A stretch of 64,000 nucleotides of DNA from Isoetes taiwanensis. Its lineage: Eukaryota; Streptophyta; Lycopodiopsida; Isoetales; Isoetaceae. The first letter of the stretch is position 1, and each line of letters opens with the position of its first letter. This document shows positions 10,988-22,538 of the stretch, piece after piece. Position numbers and translations under genes: made by a program. The notes under the pieces are model-generated. The model was not told the origin of the DNA. It was given only the letters and a program-made list of their open reading frames with translations, and searched no databases. The stretch lies in NCBI GenBank assembly GCA_021234155.1, contig JAJEKV010000005.1, positions 17,654,089 through 17,718,088 on the forward strand. Direction: 5' to 3'.

Positions 10988-11745
10988 AAAATACCACGAA
11001 GCTTTCTTTATCACAATTTGATTTCTCGGTTTGGTGTTCCAACCATTCTTTTTTCCGACGGGGAAGTCATTTCATGGGAAAAGTAGTAGCTCGGTTGGAC
11101 GAGAAAAGATTGGTGTTCAACATGTGCAAGCTTACGCTTATTATCCACAGGGGCAATGGGCAAGCCGAGTCTACTAACAAAATTCAAAGCTATCTTGGCT
11201 AAAACAGTGAAGGATAATCAAAGAAATTGGCATGAAGCCTTGACCAGGGTGCCTTATGGAGTTTCGGTGTACTTACAAGTTGGCTCACGGATTTACACCA
11301 TTTGAATTGGTTTATGGAGTGCAAGTTTGTGATGCCTATTCATTTGGACATTCCTTTGTGTTCATTTGTGGAGTTACCTTATTATGAGAATTTAGGAGAA
11401 GTTCCAACTCCAAATCAAGTGCATAATAGGATGGATGATTTGCTGCAATTGCAGGAGATGAGACAAGAAGCATCAGACTTCAATATCAGGCATAAACAGA
11501 AAGTAAAGCTGATCAAAGACAGGTTACAGGTTGTCAATCCATTTGAGGAAGGCCAATTGGTGTTGTGCAGGACCACTAAGAAGCATCTATCCAAATTTCA
11601 AAGCCCATGGGAAGGCCCATTTCTAATTGATAAAGAGGTACCAGGTGGGGCTTTCTATTTGATGACTCCAGAAGGGGAATTGTTGCCTAATCCCAGAAAT
11701 GGCAAGGATCTCAGGCCTTATTTTGAAAGAGAAGTGCTTTTCTAA
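10988..11745 (+). pseudogene. Integrase C-terminal part of D
   Basis: After the frameshift the core continues as ISRFGVPTILFSDGE (second catalytic Asp) and, in another frame, GNGQAESTNK (catalytic Glu). The C-terminal part, 11302-11745, holds FNIRHKQKVKLIKDRLQVV and LSKFQSPWEGPFLI, the usual GPF/Y-type end of gypsy integrase, closing with LRPYFEREVLF. Confidence 0.85.
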
Positions 11746-12434
11746 GGGATTTGGATTTGGCATAGCTCCAATTACGGAGAATTTGTGGAGAATTTTTGGG
11801 TTACAGCAGGTCGTTTTTCTGTAAAAACAGATGGTGACAGTTCCATAATACTTCATCTATTCTACATCAAAAGATGCGTTTCGGCGATACGAATCCAAAG
11901 AGCTATGGTGCAGGTCAAACGGAGTTTTGGAACTCAAGATATCAGCTTTCAAAGTTTGCCACAGTTACAAAGACTCTGTTTCGTCAACTGTCATTTTGGA
12001 CTAGTTTGTTTGTATCAGTCATTTGGATTTGAGAAGGGTGTAAATGGGTCATTTGGGGACATGTCCCAAGGACCATAGTAGTATGTTTTGTTGTGGGTTC
12101 TCCGCCACGGCATGGCATATTTTCCCACTGTGGTCGCCACTGTTGGGGTCGTCACCACTCACCACATTCATCATAGACCGTATATAGAGTGATATACGCG
12201 CATGCACGCGTGCAGGATATTTGCACATATGCATTGTGGAGCCATTATCACCACTGTATTATCTGAGCAGAGAGAGAAGAACAGAGAGGGACGGTGTATT
12301 GAGGGAGAGTGATTTTGCTTGATCTAGCTATGGAGATGATGATTCTTTGTCTTGTGCATTGCCTTGATTTGATAGATTGAGCTTGGATTGTTGGGGTTTT
12401 TCATCCTTCTTGCAAGGTTAGAGTTCTAGCTCTA
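11746..12434 (+). repeat. Non-coding 3' end of D, probable 3' LTR
   Basis: The stretch follows the pol stop directly. It holds a TATA-like GTATATAGAGTGATATA near 12179-12195, and ends TCTAGCTCTAACA at 12434. A TGTTGGGG at about 12143 could be the LTR start (TGTT...AACA ends). No second copy lies in the window, so bounds are uncertain. Confidence 0.5.
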
Positions 12435-14465
12435 ACAAAAACTAATCCCATTTGCCAAATTTGTTAACGATTGTTAGATATTTGATGGAATGCAGAATGC
12501 TGGTTAAGTAGGTTTTCCAATGACTCTTCCTGGCCACGATGTTGGTTTTTTTCTTTTTTTTTTTCTTTTTTTTTGAAATTACCCTGGCCGTTGAATAGGG
12601 CTCCTTTTGCCCAAAGGTTCATATGCAACGGGCAGATTTGCATTAGCCTAATATAGTTGTCTAAGACCTTGATCTCAAGAAATCATGGTTCTTTAATTTT
12701 TTTAACCATCGAATACACAAAACATACAGCGTTATCAACCATTGAAAATTGCTGCAATGCGTAAGGTATTGTCTGGATGACTTTGGCGTAAAAAGAGGCA
12801 TGTGAAGCATCCCTAAAATGCTAAAAGCAGCTATTCATTGACATGATCTAGAAAAGAAACTAATGAGCTGTTGCTCTTACTTAAGCCACAGATGAACAAA
12901 TAACCTGCAATAATTGATGTGTCAGATTTATCTGCTCTAACAGCACAAGCATCCCATCCACTTGAATTCAAACTGGAATAGTTAATACTCTGCAAATGGG
13001 TGTTCGATCCTTGTGAAGAAGGCTATAACTGAAATATGCGCCTCTTGAAAGGGTCCAAAACATAAAACATAGTCCTGTTTGGCCCATTCATATGATTGTA
13101 AATGGCTGTACAGGCATGGCATAACATATGGTGCACAACTAGCTCCCCACAGGCAAGGGTGCCCATGTATCCCCTTGCATTAGAGTACTTGGAAAACCCT
13201 GAGATCAGCCACAACGAAATGCCTTTCATTTATGCAAATGCTCAAACCTTGCCCTGCAAAACAACTAACGGATTCAATTCAGTGCTTGGGATTGTTAAGA
13301 GACCACTTTATTTTTTTTGAACCATCCTTTTGGATAAGCATCAATGTTTTAAGTATTCCTTCGGACATATATTTTGGATAGTCCATACATATTTTTTAAG
13401 ATCTCCAAGTTTGTCAAAGCATTTTGTACTAACGTAATTGACCTTGAGGCGTTCATTATGCCCACATAAAGCTTGGATACAAAAGGGTAGTTATTTCTTA
13501 GGTGCTGCACACACAAGGTTTGGCTACAAAGGTGTAGCTATATCTTAGGACATGCAAGACACAAGACACAAACAAAAGCAACAAAAAAGAAAAAAGAAAA
13601 AGAAAAAAGAAAAAGAAAAAACGGGAATAGCTTAGCACAAAATGTCTTATGAGCAAAAAAAAGTGGATGGACTTGAATTGAATGAATGGACTTGGATTGT
13701 ATAATGTTGTATGTTAAAACATTATTGCTTATCTATCTATACGACAACTAAAATCTTTGAGGCAATGTCAATGACTGTTTGGGACATTATTAGATATCAA
13801 CGCAAAATAACTGAGATACATTTAGAGTTGTAGTGCTTTATAACGCACCACCCCTAAAATAATAATCTAAAAAGTAAAACACACATAAAACCTTGTTGAT
13901 AGGTTTTTAACTTTTGCCAGTTAAGAGTTGCAACAGTGCCTTAACACATTACCTCTAAAGCAATAATATAAAAGGTAAATTCACTCTTAAACCAATAATC
14001 TAAAAAGTAAATTCACACAACACTTCGTTTGTAGGTTTCCAAACACATGATGAAATTTTAAGGTGTAGAAATCTATGTCAAAGCTGCTCCATTACTGCAA
14101 GAGACAACAACAACTTTGTAGCCATATAAGACAAAGAACGAAGTGAACAATTGAAAAGCAACTTGCATGGATCTTACAAAAATGAATTCTATGAAGTGGT
14201 GTTTCAAGGGGATGTGGTTGTACCATTGCCTATGCAAAAGCTCAATGAACTATTTCCAAAGTAAGGAGTTCAATTCATGGGACAACAAAGTGTAGAATTT
14301 TTACGTGCATAAATTCCTTATAGCCTTAGCCATGATATATTGCCTATTGGTCTAACATGCCGGTGAGAAAGATATTAAAGAGTGGGGGTTGCATATAACA
14401 CTGCTTTGAAAGAACAATATGGTACTGCATTAAGATTAACTGTAAATGGATCTTTGTCTATAATT

Positions 14466-14524
14466 CCATGAACTCGAGCTATTGGATTCAAAGTCCAATG
14501 TCCTAATCGCTAGACCATAGAACC
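14466..14524 (-). pseudogene. tRNA-Gln(UUG) remnant
   Basis: The minus strand starts GGTTCTATGGTCTAG at 14524, then an intact anticodon arm TTGGACTTTGAATCCAA with anticodon TTG, as in plant nuclear tRNA-Gln. The T arm begins CTCGAGTTC but then loses its pairing half, and no acceptor 3' strand is seen. It is a 3'-broken tRNA copy or the head of a tRNA-derived SINE. Confidence 0.7.
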
Positions 14525-15927
14525 CATGAGAAGTGATAGAAACATTCACATCTTTATGAAACTATCAAATAGCTAAATCATCTTTGTACTGTCCTTCACT
14601 CTCCAATATATCATCATAATGTGATCATACTTGTTGTATGTGGCACTATGTTTGCCTCCAAATTTCTGCTGCTTGCTATCAAATTTCTATTGTCTGTGGC
14701 ATTAATTATGATGGCTTAAATCCAATAGCCAGTTGTGTGTTCTCATTCCCTCTTATGTATCTTATCTCCTTTTTTGGTTTGGGTTTGGTAGCAGACAATT
14801 TAGAAGTTGGGTCATCTATTTCTGCTGGCGCTTCTTTTTGTGTAGCCATGTGGCATATGCCAATACGCGGATTAATGCGGAAGGGAAATCGGTGCATCCA
14901 TTCCGCCTAGCAGGTAAACAACTGGAAATTTTTTAAGGTAAACAACTAGTAAGTAAACAATAGTAGAGCTTCTTGCAGAGCTTTCTACAGAACTTCTTGC
15001 AGAGCTTCTTGGATTTTCTTGTAGAGATACATACCTAGCAGACCATCGTCACCAATGCACACACCTAACAAAACTTCCCGTTGCAAAGCAAAGCCTTGTT
15101 GCCACAAATATTTTTGAGCAAAGCTTCTTGTTGCCGCATATGTTTTTTAGTGAAGCTTCAACTTGCAAAGCATATTAAGCCGGATTTTTGTGCCAGAACT
15201 TGCAAAACTTTAAATTCTTGAGCCGGACTAGTGTGTCATGACGAAAATCTGTGTTTAACATTATCAACAAAGTTAAACAATCATAAACTTATTCTTAGTT
15301 CGGAGAATTATGCATCGAAGACTATGCGCACATCCCTTCAGAACACTGGAGGGCAACCCTTCGTGCACAGCACCTTTTTTAAGTAAGTTTTTATGTTATG
15401 TATTTTGGATAACACAATAAAACCTAGTTTGGTTATGAAAACCGTATATTGAAATCTATTACATGCATTTGTCAATTTTTATATGTGCATGTTGTTGCAA
15501 GTTGGTCTTTGATTAATGCAAAATTTAAGAGATCAAATGTTGCAAAAAATTTGTTGCCAGGAAAAAGATTATGCTTTAAGTTTTGAAATGGTCAATTAAC
15601 ATTCTTGCATTTATAGAAACTACTTGGTTGTAGTGGAGCTTTGCTAATGAACTAAGCATGACCAAGAAAGCGGAATAGTTGGTATGCTGAGTGAATGAGG
15701 GAGGGAGAGAGACTAAAGTAGATCTGACAATCTTTCTGCGATAGATCTTCATAGAATGTTATGGCCATGTAGAATTGGGTTATAAGCGATCTGAATATGA
15801 CGATCTTTTCTATTGAAATGCAGGCTAAGCGAGTTCAAGAAATGAAGTGGATGCCATGAAGTTTGAAAATATAATTCCAATGCCATGCATGTTGATTTAC
15901 CTACAGCAATTCCTACATCTGGTTTGA

Positions 15928-16070
15928 TTAAAGTATGTTGTTGCTTTAATTATTTCCTATGCTAATAAGGTCTAACCCTTACTTCCTACATTCGTATTTA
16001 AAGTATGTTGTTGCTTTAATTATTTTATATGCTAAGGTTTATGGGATAAGGTCTAATCCATACTGTGATA
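15928..16070 (+). repeat. Direct duplication, 70 bp period
   Basis: Two units each begin TTAAAGTATGTTGTTGCTTT and share AAGGTCTAA(C/T)CC(T/A)TACT near their ends. Confidence 0.75.
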
Positions 16071-16216
16071 ATGGGGGCTAGCCATCCCTATGGTCACAGA
16101 ATTATAGATGTAAGGTGTATTTACCCTCATCCCACAATAGGTGGCAGGGTTTTTTGCATTGCAATTTGGATGTTAGGAAATAATGAGAAGAAGATGGGTT
16201 TTAATAAAAGTTTACT

Positions 16217-16313
16217 ATAAGTTGAGTGCAATTTACATAATCCTTTGGAAATAAGTTGTACTCATAAGTTGAGTGCAATTTACATAAATCCTTTGGAAGT
16301 AAGTTGTACTCAT
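16217..16313 (+). repeat. Direct duplication, 47 bp period
   Basis: Two units, each with ATAAGTTGAGTGCAATTTAC and CCTTTGGAA(A/G)TAAGTTGTA, differ at two sites. Confidence 0.85.
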
Positions 16314-16400
16314 AGATAATCTCGAGAACAAACTTATGGTAGTTTGAAAAAACAATTGCTCTCCATTAGACCATTGGGTCATGGCCATTTGTACTTCCAA

Positions 16401-16505
16401 TAGAATAGAATAGAATAGAATAGAATAGAATAGAATAGAATAGAATAGAATAGAATAGAATAGAATAGAATAGAATAGAATAGAATAGAATAGAATAGAA
16501 TAGAA
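16401..16505 (+). repeat. (TAGAA)21 microsatellite
   Basis: Twenty-one perfect TAGAA units. The sequence GTATTTGTACTTCCAAT-like just after it resembles CATTTGTACTTCCAAT just before it, so the array sits inside a small local duplication. Confidence 0.95.
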
Positions 16506-16814
16506 TGGGTATTTGTACTTTCAATGGGTATTTGTACTTCCAATTTGTATTAGATCATTGGGCCACGAGCTAAAAAGACATGTTTTGAAAACAAAAAAAT
16601 GTGTTTTAGGGGCGGCCTGTTTTCGGTTTCGACAGAAAGGCAAAATATTTTATGCCTTTTCGCATGACAGAAAATTCTCAAATACCAACCCCTTCATATG
16701 CCAGACGGAAATTCAAAATGACAGAATCCACATTTTTAGTTAAAATACATAGACAAATACACATTTGCATAAAAGATGTATACTCTAATATGGTATGAGT
16801 AAAACGTACACCAA

Positions 16815-16906
16815 GCTCCTGTTCTCGTTCCACCTCAATGGGACAAACCATTTTACTCAAGCTCCTGCTCTCGTTCCACCTCAATGGGACAAACCATTTT
16901 ATGTCT
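16815..16906 (+). repeat. 46 bp tandem duplication at the 5' edge of B
   Basis: GCTCCTGYTCTCGTTCCACC opens each of two units that differ by very few bases. The unit is the RNase H start, so the duplication arose at or after the truncation that created the 5' edge. Confidence 0.9.
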
Positions 16907-18560
16907 ATGCGGATGTCTCAGCTTTTGCTATTGGTGCTGTTCTTTCCCAGGAATATGATTCTCGCCTTGACAAGCCTATTCGCTATGCCAGCAGGAAACT
17001 TAACACTGCCGAGAAAAATTATTCTGCCACGGAACGTGAGGCGCTTGGACTTATCTTTTGTGTACAATGGTTCTGTCAATATCTATTGGGTAGCAAAATC
17101 AAGCTCTTTGTTGATCGTGAAGCTCTGCTTTATCTGATCAATAAGACCATACCCACGGGATGCATTGCCCACTGGGTGCTACTTCTCCAAGAATTTGCTC
17201 CCTTTGAAATTATACATAAGGCCATGTGGTGCCTGATTATCTTTCACGCATTCACACTGATGACCCGTCCACGGGAGTTTCCGATACGTTTCCAGATGCT
17301 CCACTCTTCTTGGTCACGGCCACGCCACTGGTTTCACGATTACCAGCATTATCCTCTCTCTAGTGCCTTAGTGTCAGAAGACCCCACGCTCTCCCCTGAG
17401 AAGCTACGCTCACGCCGTCAACAGTTCTTCCGTGAAGTTTGTGACTATACCATGGTCGCTGGACATCTTTACAAGCGTGGCAAGGATATGATTTTACGCA
17501 GATGTGTTTTTCCTCATGAAGTCCCAGAGATTGTTCGCCAAGCCTATGCGGGCCTTGGTGGAGGACATTTTAGTGGTGATAACACGGCACGGAAAATTCT
17601 TTTGGCTGGCTATTTTGGCCCACGCTGTTCAAAGACGCCCACGCTCATGCGCGCAACTGTGATGTCTGTTAGCGCGTGGGATCCAAGGCATGTGACGCTC
17701 TACCCTTAACTCCAGTTGCCACGCCATTGCCCTTCAGTAAATGGGGAATGGATTTTATTGGGCCCATGGATCCACCTGCTCGACACTCCCGTGCTGCTCG
17801 ATGCATCCTTGTTCTCACTGAAAGCCTGTGCACTACCAGATAACACCGCTGCAAACACGGCACGTGTACTCTATACGCATGGCATTACACGCTTTGGCTG
17901 CCCCACGGAACTAGTAAGTGACCGAGGTCTTCAGTTTCCTTCAAGATTTTAGATTGTTAATCAGACGATCAAAGAACTGACGGACTACTTATATATTCGT
18001 CATCGAAAGAGCACTCATTATCCCCAAGGCAGTGGTCTTGCTTAAGTACCAACAAGACTCTCATCAACATTCTGAAGAAAATCTGTGACGCCCAAAAGTG
18101 ATTGGCAGGAAAAGTTACCCACTGTTTTATGGGCAATATAACACTAGCAAGGTTTCCATAGGGCAGAGACCATTTAAATTGGTTTATAGCCAAGAAGCTA
18201 TAATGCCTTTTGAGCTTGTTCTACGATCTCTTTGTTTTCAACTTGTTACGATGCATGATCCTCCTGCTGCTCTACAAAAGCGTGTTTATCAGTTGCGACA
18301 ATTAGATGGGCTTTGCTACGATGCTTATCTCAGAGTTCTTATTGGGTAACAGTTAAGAAAATCCTAGCATGACAAACAGATCAAAACCAAAAATTTCAAG
18401 GAAGGGGATTTAGTTCTTCTTTACGATTCCAGGTACAAAATTTTTCCAGAGAAGCTGAAATTTCGATGGCTTGGCCCTTACAAATTTCTTCAAGTGATCC
18501 AACCAAGTGTGTTTCAATTTGCAGATTAGATGGCTCTCCATTACCTACTTTGGTTAATGG
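16838..18560 (+). pseudogene. Degenerate pol of copy B: RNase H and integrase
   Basis: The best-preserved part is RNase H in 16795-17709: PPQWDKPFYVYADVSAFAIG with catalytic Asp, then SRKLNTAEKNYSATEREALG with catalytic Glu. Next come an integrase zinc-finger region (RQAYAGLGGGHFSGD), GEWILLGPWIH (decayed core start), VLYTHGITRFG followed by VSDRG (second Asp), and the C-terminal block RWLGPYKFLQV near 18465. Stops and frame changes from about 17650 on make it inactive. Confidence 0.87.
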
Positions 18561-18792
18561 TTTCTTCCTCAAACCTTTTCACACAAACACAACAGATATA
18601 ATTCAAGACACTGAGACACATGATTGAGTAAACTGCCTTAGTTATATTCAAAAAAGAGTTGGGTTACACAAAAATTTGGGCGTAGCCCTTACTTAATCGC
18701 AGGGGCATCACCCTATATACAAAAAATCCTACTCTAAAAAATCATGGCTACTCCGCGTTGGGAGCAGCACAGACCTGCAGGATCACATACTC

Positions 18793-19026
18793 CTACTCCA
18801 AATCATAGCGAAGGTGTAGTATGACGTTCTGATAATTGGACATCGGATCCAGATTATCTGCCGACCTGGACAGCCAGTCATCCATTGGGATTCCGCGGTT
18901 CTTCATCTTCCACAGGTCTAAGTCCTTCATGCAGAAAGTTATCCACTCCAGATAATTCTTAGACATTGTATTCACCGTATCCATCGTTGCAATCGATTGT
19001 GTTTTCGCTGCACTCCTCGTTCGCAT
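18793..19026 (-). CDS. Antisense ORF of copy B (77 aa), unknown
   Basis: This open frame is MRTRSAAKTQSIATMDTVNT at the N-terminus, then EWITFCMKDLDLWKMK and VILHLRYDLE at the C-terminus. The EWIT, LDL and LHLR(Y/W)DLE parts recur in copy A. The minus-strand TATATAAT at 19026-19033 overlaps the first ATG, so a transcript starting about 30 bp downstream would use Met15 or Met20. The frame is intact here although the surrounding pol is decayed. I do not recognise the protein. The short length and lack of homologues I can name keep confidence modest. Confidence 0.45.
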   Translation of the reverse strand: MRTRSAAKTQSIATMDTVNTMSKNYLEWITFCMKDLDLWKMKNRGIPMDDWLSRSADNLDPMSNYQNVILHLRYDLE

Positions 19027-19510
19027 TATATAGCCCTACCGCCTATTGCGTGCTATAGTGCCCAATCAAATTTTTGCTGACATGTCCACATGCGAGGTAC
19101 ATTCCAATTCCATATTCTCATATCTCGCTGCAAATCTAGTCGCGGTACCTTCTCTCTAGACTGCTGCTCTGCAACCTCCTTTCTTTAAACGTTCGGACTG
19201 TCGAGTTGCCTCTCTTAATTACGTCCAATTAAAACCACAGCTGTGTCAAATCATTATTTGTACATCACCATGACGTCCAATCGTACTGTTCATTCCTATT
19301 TATCTCCACCATTGATTTACTCTCAGTTGGCTTTCTAGAACTTAAACCAAAACTTTGGTTCTGGGATCTTCTTTCATCTATACTGCCATCTGGCACTATC
19401 AACATCTCAGATTCTACTTGTTCACCTGCCTATAAAAATCTTGGCCGAACAGACGCGAACCCTAAAGCCTCACAAATTTCTCCGCTCTTCAATTTCTTTC
19501 GTCGATCGCC
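19027..19510. promoter_or_regulatory. Divergent promoter-like region of copy B
   Basis: A minus-strand TATATAAT at 19026-19033 with a CCAAT box at 19062 faces away from a plus-strand TATAAAAATC at 19431-19440, which is 80 bp before the ATG at 19511. The two TATA boxes are about 400 bp apart; the equivalent sites in copy A are about 390 bp apart. Whether both directions are transcribed cannot be read from sequence. Confidence 0.5.
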
Positions 19511-20146
19511 ATGGCTGCCTCCCCCAAGTTGCCCATTCTCTAGGCCACAACGCCCATGGATCCTGAGCTTTTTCAATCGGTCATCTCTTCCACTGCCACT
19601 GTCCAAGAACCCCTTGAAGACGCTAGTTGTAATATCGCTGAATGGGCGAGGTTGCTTGAACTTTCTAAACAAGAACTCTCTGTTCCCAATTCAGCACAGC
19701 TTCGACAGTTCGTTGCACACTTGATAAAGACTGATGCAGGATATCCGACGATGGTGGATCATACAAGAATCATCCTCAATCAAAGTTTGTTGGCCCAGAT
19801 ATTTCAATTGCCTCGATACACTCCCTCTTTAAATTGGGCTGCTTTGTAGGATCATGACGTTACAGTCTATGGCCAAGCTCCATATGCGGCCACAACACAT
19901 AAGCTCACCAACATAGCGGAGTCCCATGAAGCTTTTGTGTGGAGGAAGTTCTATGGGTACTCTATCAAGAACACCCATATCAACAAGCATTTTTTCCATA
20001 CTGCAATTGCTGCCATTCATTCAACCAGTTTTGTGGATTGGCCCCAAATCTTGTTCTAGCGTCTTCTTCACGAGGGTGCAAAATCGGTATTGGGTAGCAG
20101 AAATCACCGTCCGGATGCCGCTTACAAGTGCTTAAAATCGGCGTGT
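19511..20146 (+). pseudogene. Start of the extra sense ORF in copy B
   Basis: The frame starts MAASPKLPI, meets a TAG after nine codons, and continues from 19556 as MDPELFQSVISSTATVQEP. Later blocks are NSAQLRQFVAHLI, PTMVDHTRIIL, then after another stop YGYSIKNTHINKHFF and FVDWPQILF, both matched in copy A. It is cut off at about 20146 by T1. Hydrophilic, alpha-helical in character; no signal peptide is seen. Confidence 0.6.
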
Positions 20147-22480
20147 TTTAAACACGACGTGCGTGATTGATCAATTGACATGTAGGGTGCGCGCCCGTCA
20201 AATGACAGGCTGAGAGAATCATGAGCTTGAATGGTGCCGGAAACATGAATGCCTGTAGCCCGCCATATTCGTGGATGGCGGGCTTATCCATCTTGAATTC
20301 AAGCAAAGTAGAGGGACTAATTGTTTCCAAGAATTGCTTGAACCGAAATTCAAAATTTTGCAATACACAGAAATCCGGGAGAGATGAAACCCAATTCCTC
20401 TCCCCGTTCACTTTACAAAGCCATTGATGCAGCAAGGAAGAGAGATTAGAGGCAGAGATTGTATGCAAAGAAGGTAACAATGAAGAAGAATTCCCCTTCT
20501 AAAGATTCGTCTTCAAAGAAGAATAAGAAATTGAGACTGAGTGACCGCAGAATAAGAGAAATTTCAAGAGAAATTTTTGAAGTATTCAACCAAATTAGTA
20601 CAAATGTTGATGACAATGACAAAGGCCGTATCCTTGACAGTCTTCTTTGGAGGGCAAGGGATTTACCAATTGCTTCTATAAAGAAATCTAAGCAGGTTAC
20701 TATGGTTGAGCAAATGGTGAAGAATTTGAAGGAAACAATGCAAGAACATAAGTATGAGAGGAATCATGACATGCTTCGTGCAAGGAAGTCCACCACGATA
20801 ATGGCGTGACGGAGTGCAAATGGTGTCAAGCATATGAACCAAACAGAAGTGGCCAGATTGCTCAGCATCCCCAGAAAAACAATTTCAAATGCTTTTCAAA
20901 AAAGAGTGCAAGCTAACAAAGGGGAAGGACCTTGGTCAATGTTCAGGAGGAGGAAGCGGATGGATAGCATGTTAGATTACAATAGAGAAGCTGTTCTCAA
21001 GTTCTGGACAGAGAATACAAGAGTTTCTCCATAAAAGAAAGACATGAGGAGGTATGTATCAGAGACAGGAATAAAGATGGAACATCCAATTCACCTTCTT
21101 GAAGTCAGCCAAGTAAGTATTCATCCTATATTGTAGGGTTCATTATATGTAGCATTTATTTGGCATTCACACGATTGCCCTGCAGTTGCAATTCTACCTC
21201 AGGTTTAGAGAGGAGAATCCTGATATCAAAATTGCATTGCAGACTTTTGAGAGGTTGAAACCGAGTTTTGTAAGGAGGATGTGTGAAAGGCATACATGAT
21301 GTTGCATCTACCACTTGGAATTTGAATACATCATGCCGGGATTGAACAACATGAGAAAATCGGGTGGAGTTCATGACAATTACAACCTTTACCTTGTGAT
21401 ATTTGTGGCCCCCCCGAATGTGCAGTCAAGGAGCATACAATCAAGTGCATCAGTGATTTATGGAGACAAGTGGTCTGCAGCAAAGGTGATGATGAGGAGT
21501 GGTTTGATCATAACTGCTTGATGTTGGCGTGTAAAAAATGTGGGTTGGATAGAATTAGAAAATGTCCACAGGAAATGGATGGCACGGGTTCATTACTAGT
21601 TACTTGGAAGACATTTGAAAAGCAACCTGTGGACCAGGACAGAGAATTCAGGGATCCAAGAAAGGCTTTGAGGTACAAACCTGTCTTAAGATTAGTACAG
21701 AAGGAGAGAAGTCCCAAAGAGTTTCAAGAGGATGTGAAGAAGGTAATATCAGATTTTGTTCCACACAATTACATAGCACATTGGCGGGCTAATCGGTTTT
21801 AAAAATTGTGTGTCATCATTTCCGGAAGATACAATTGTATCCATTATTGACTTTGCAGAAAATTACAAAGATCAAGATCCAGAATGAGCCCCAGTCAATG
21901 CACTGGCATACAGACCAAGTTTCTATACTTGTTCACATAACATATAGACATGACAAAAGTGCTGATATTCCTGTTCCTGTGCAGACAGAAGAAGACTGTC
22001 CAAAGAAGAAAAAAAAGAACAGAAGATTGGAGCAGATCAGGAATAAACTCAACAATGGTAGGAAGATCATAAAAGAGACTCACTTTTACAGTTCCGATGA
22101 TAAAGTGCATGACTCATTATTTGTGGAACACTGCCTACAAAAGCATGCTGCATGGCTTAAGGAACAGGAAATAGAGTATGAGAAGCATTGGGTTTGGAGT
22201 GATGGCTGCTCATCACAATTCAAGTCAGCAAAACCTTTTTTTTTCTTAGCCAGGTACTTCACAATGAATGACAAGGGCAAGCATAGTGGAAGCTACTTGG
22301 GAGGAGAAAGCAAATTTGAAGAGAGACTACTCTTTTCAAATTCCTAAGCCAAGGAAGCAATGCGATATAGATTATAAGCTTATAGAATTAAGCGACGGAA
22401 TGATGGGTCGGATGGATGCTGACGTGGCAATTTTGGCGGCGGAGAATGGGCGGCGCTCTTTTGCTCGACTAACCTAAATG
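20147..22480 (+). pseudogene. T1: N-terminal two thirds of a DDE-like transposase gene
   Basis: Pieces across frames form one protein. 20459-20806: basic N-terminus. 20834-21031: a helix-turn-helix-like EVARLLSIPRKTISNAF. 21190-21370: FYLRFREENPDIKIALQTF, then SFVRRMCERHTC and LNNMRKSGG. 21400-21800: Cys-rich CDICGPPECAV and ACKKCG. At 21855: IIDFAENYKDQDPE, with the first acidic residue of the catalytic core. At 22190: WVWSDGCSSQFKSAKPFFF, with the second. The HGKG block that should follow is missing; T2 (51186-51979) carries it. From memory, proteins with this ENY / SDG / HGKG order occur in invertebrates and non-flowering plants as transposon-encoded proteins. Stops near 20808, 21032 and 21801 and frameshifts show decay. 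Confidence 0.65.
20257..20284. repeat. Perfect 10 bp stem-loop
   Basis: AGCCCGCCAT and ATGGCGGGCT pair across an 8-base loop, in the non-coding start of T1 about 175 bp before its first coding block. Role unknown. Confidence 0.75.
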
Positions 22481-22538
22481 GAGACCGACCGATTCGAGGG
22501 GCCCATGTAATGCCCCCACAAAAACGCTGTCACAACCA

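Larger units (their letters stand above)
6803..12434 (+). mobile_element. Ty3/gypsy retrotransposon D, gag N-terminus cut off by copy A
   Basis: Order: gag zinc knuckles, protease, linker with repeats, RT, RNase H, integrase, then a non-coding 3' end that looks like an LTR. The coding frame starts immediately after the LTR of A at 6803, as expected if A inserted into gag; the missing gag part and 5' LTR would then lie left of A. In-frame TAG codons (8151-8153, 9072-9074) and frameshifts near 7210, 9180 and 10985 make it inactive. The protein sequence differs clearly from the A/B/C family, so it is a second gypsy lineage. Confidence 0.9.
12435..16810. other. Gene-free A/T-rich interval
   Basis: No protein with recognisable motifs was found on either strand; ORFs here are short and look random. 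It contains poly-T at 12546, an A/G-rich run at 13580-13620, a tRNA-Gln remnant (14466-14524), short direct duplications at 15928-16070 and 16217-16313, and a microsatellite at 16401-16505. Confidence 0.6.
16811..20146 (+). mobile_element. Ty3/gypsy copy B, truncated at both ends
   Basis: It is the same family as copy A: RNase H, integrase, antisense ORF, divergent promoter-like region and the start of the extra sense ORF. It begins abruptly in RNase H at about 16811 with a 46 bp tandem duplication and stops at about 20146, where transposase-related sequence T1 begins. No LTR is present. Confidence 0.85.

Noticed and set aside
14638-14936. ORFs with hydrophobic stretches
   Set aside because: Short, no motifs, no splice context; consistent with A/T-rich non-coding DNA.
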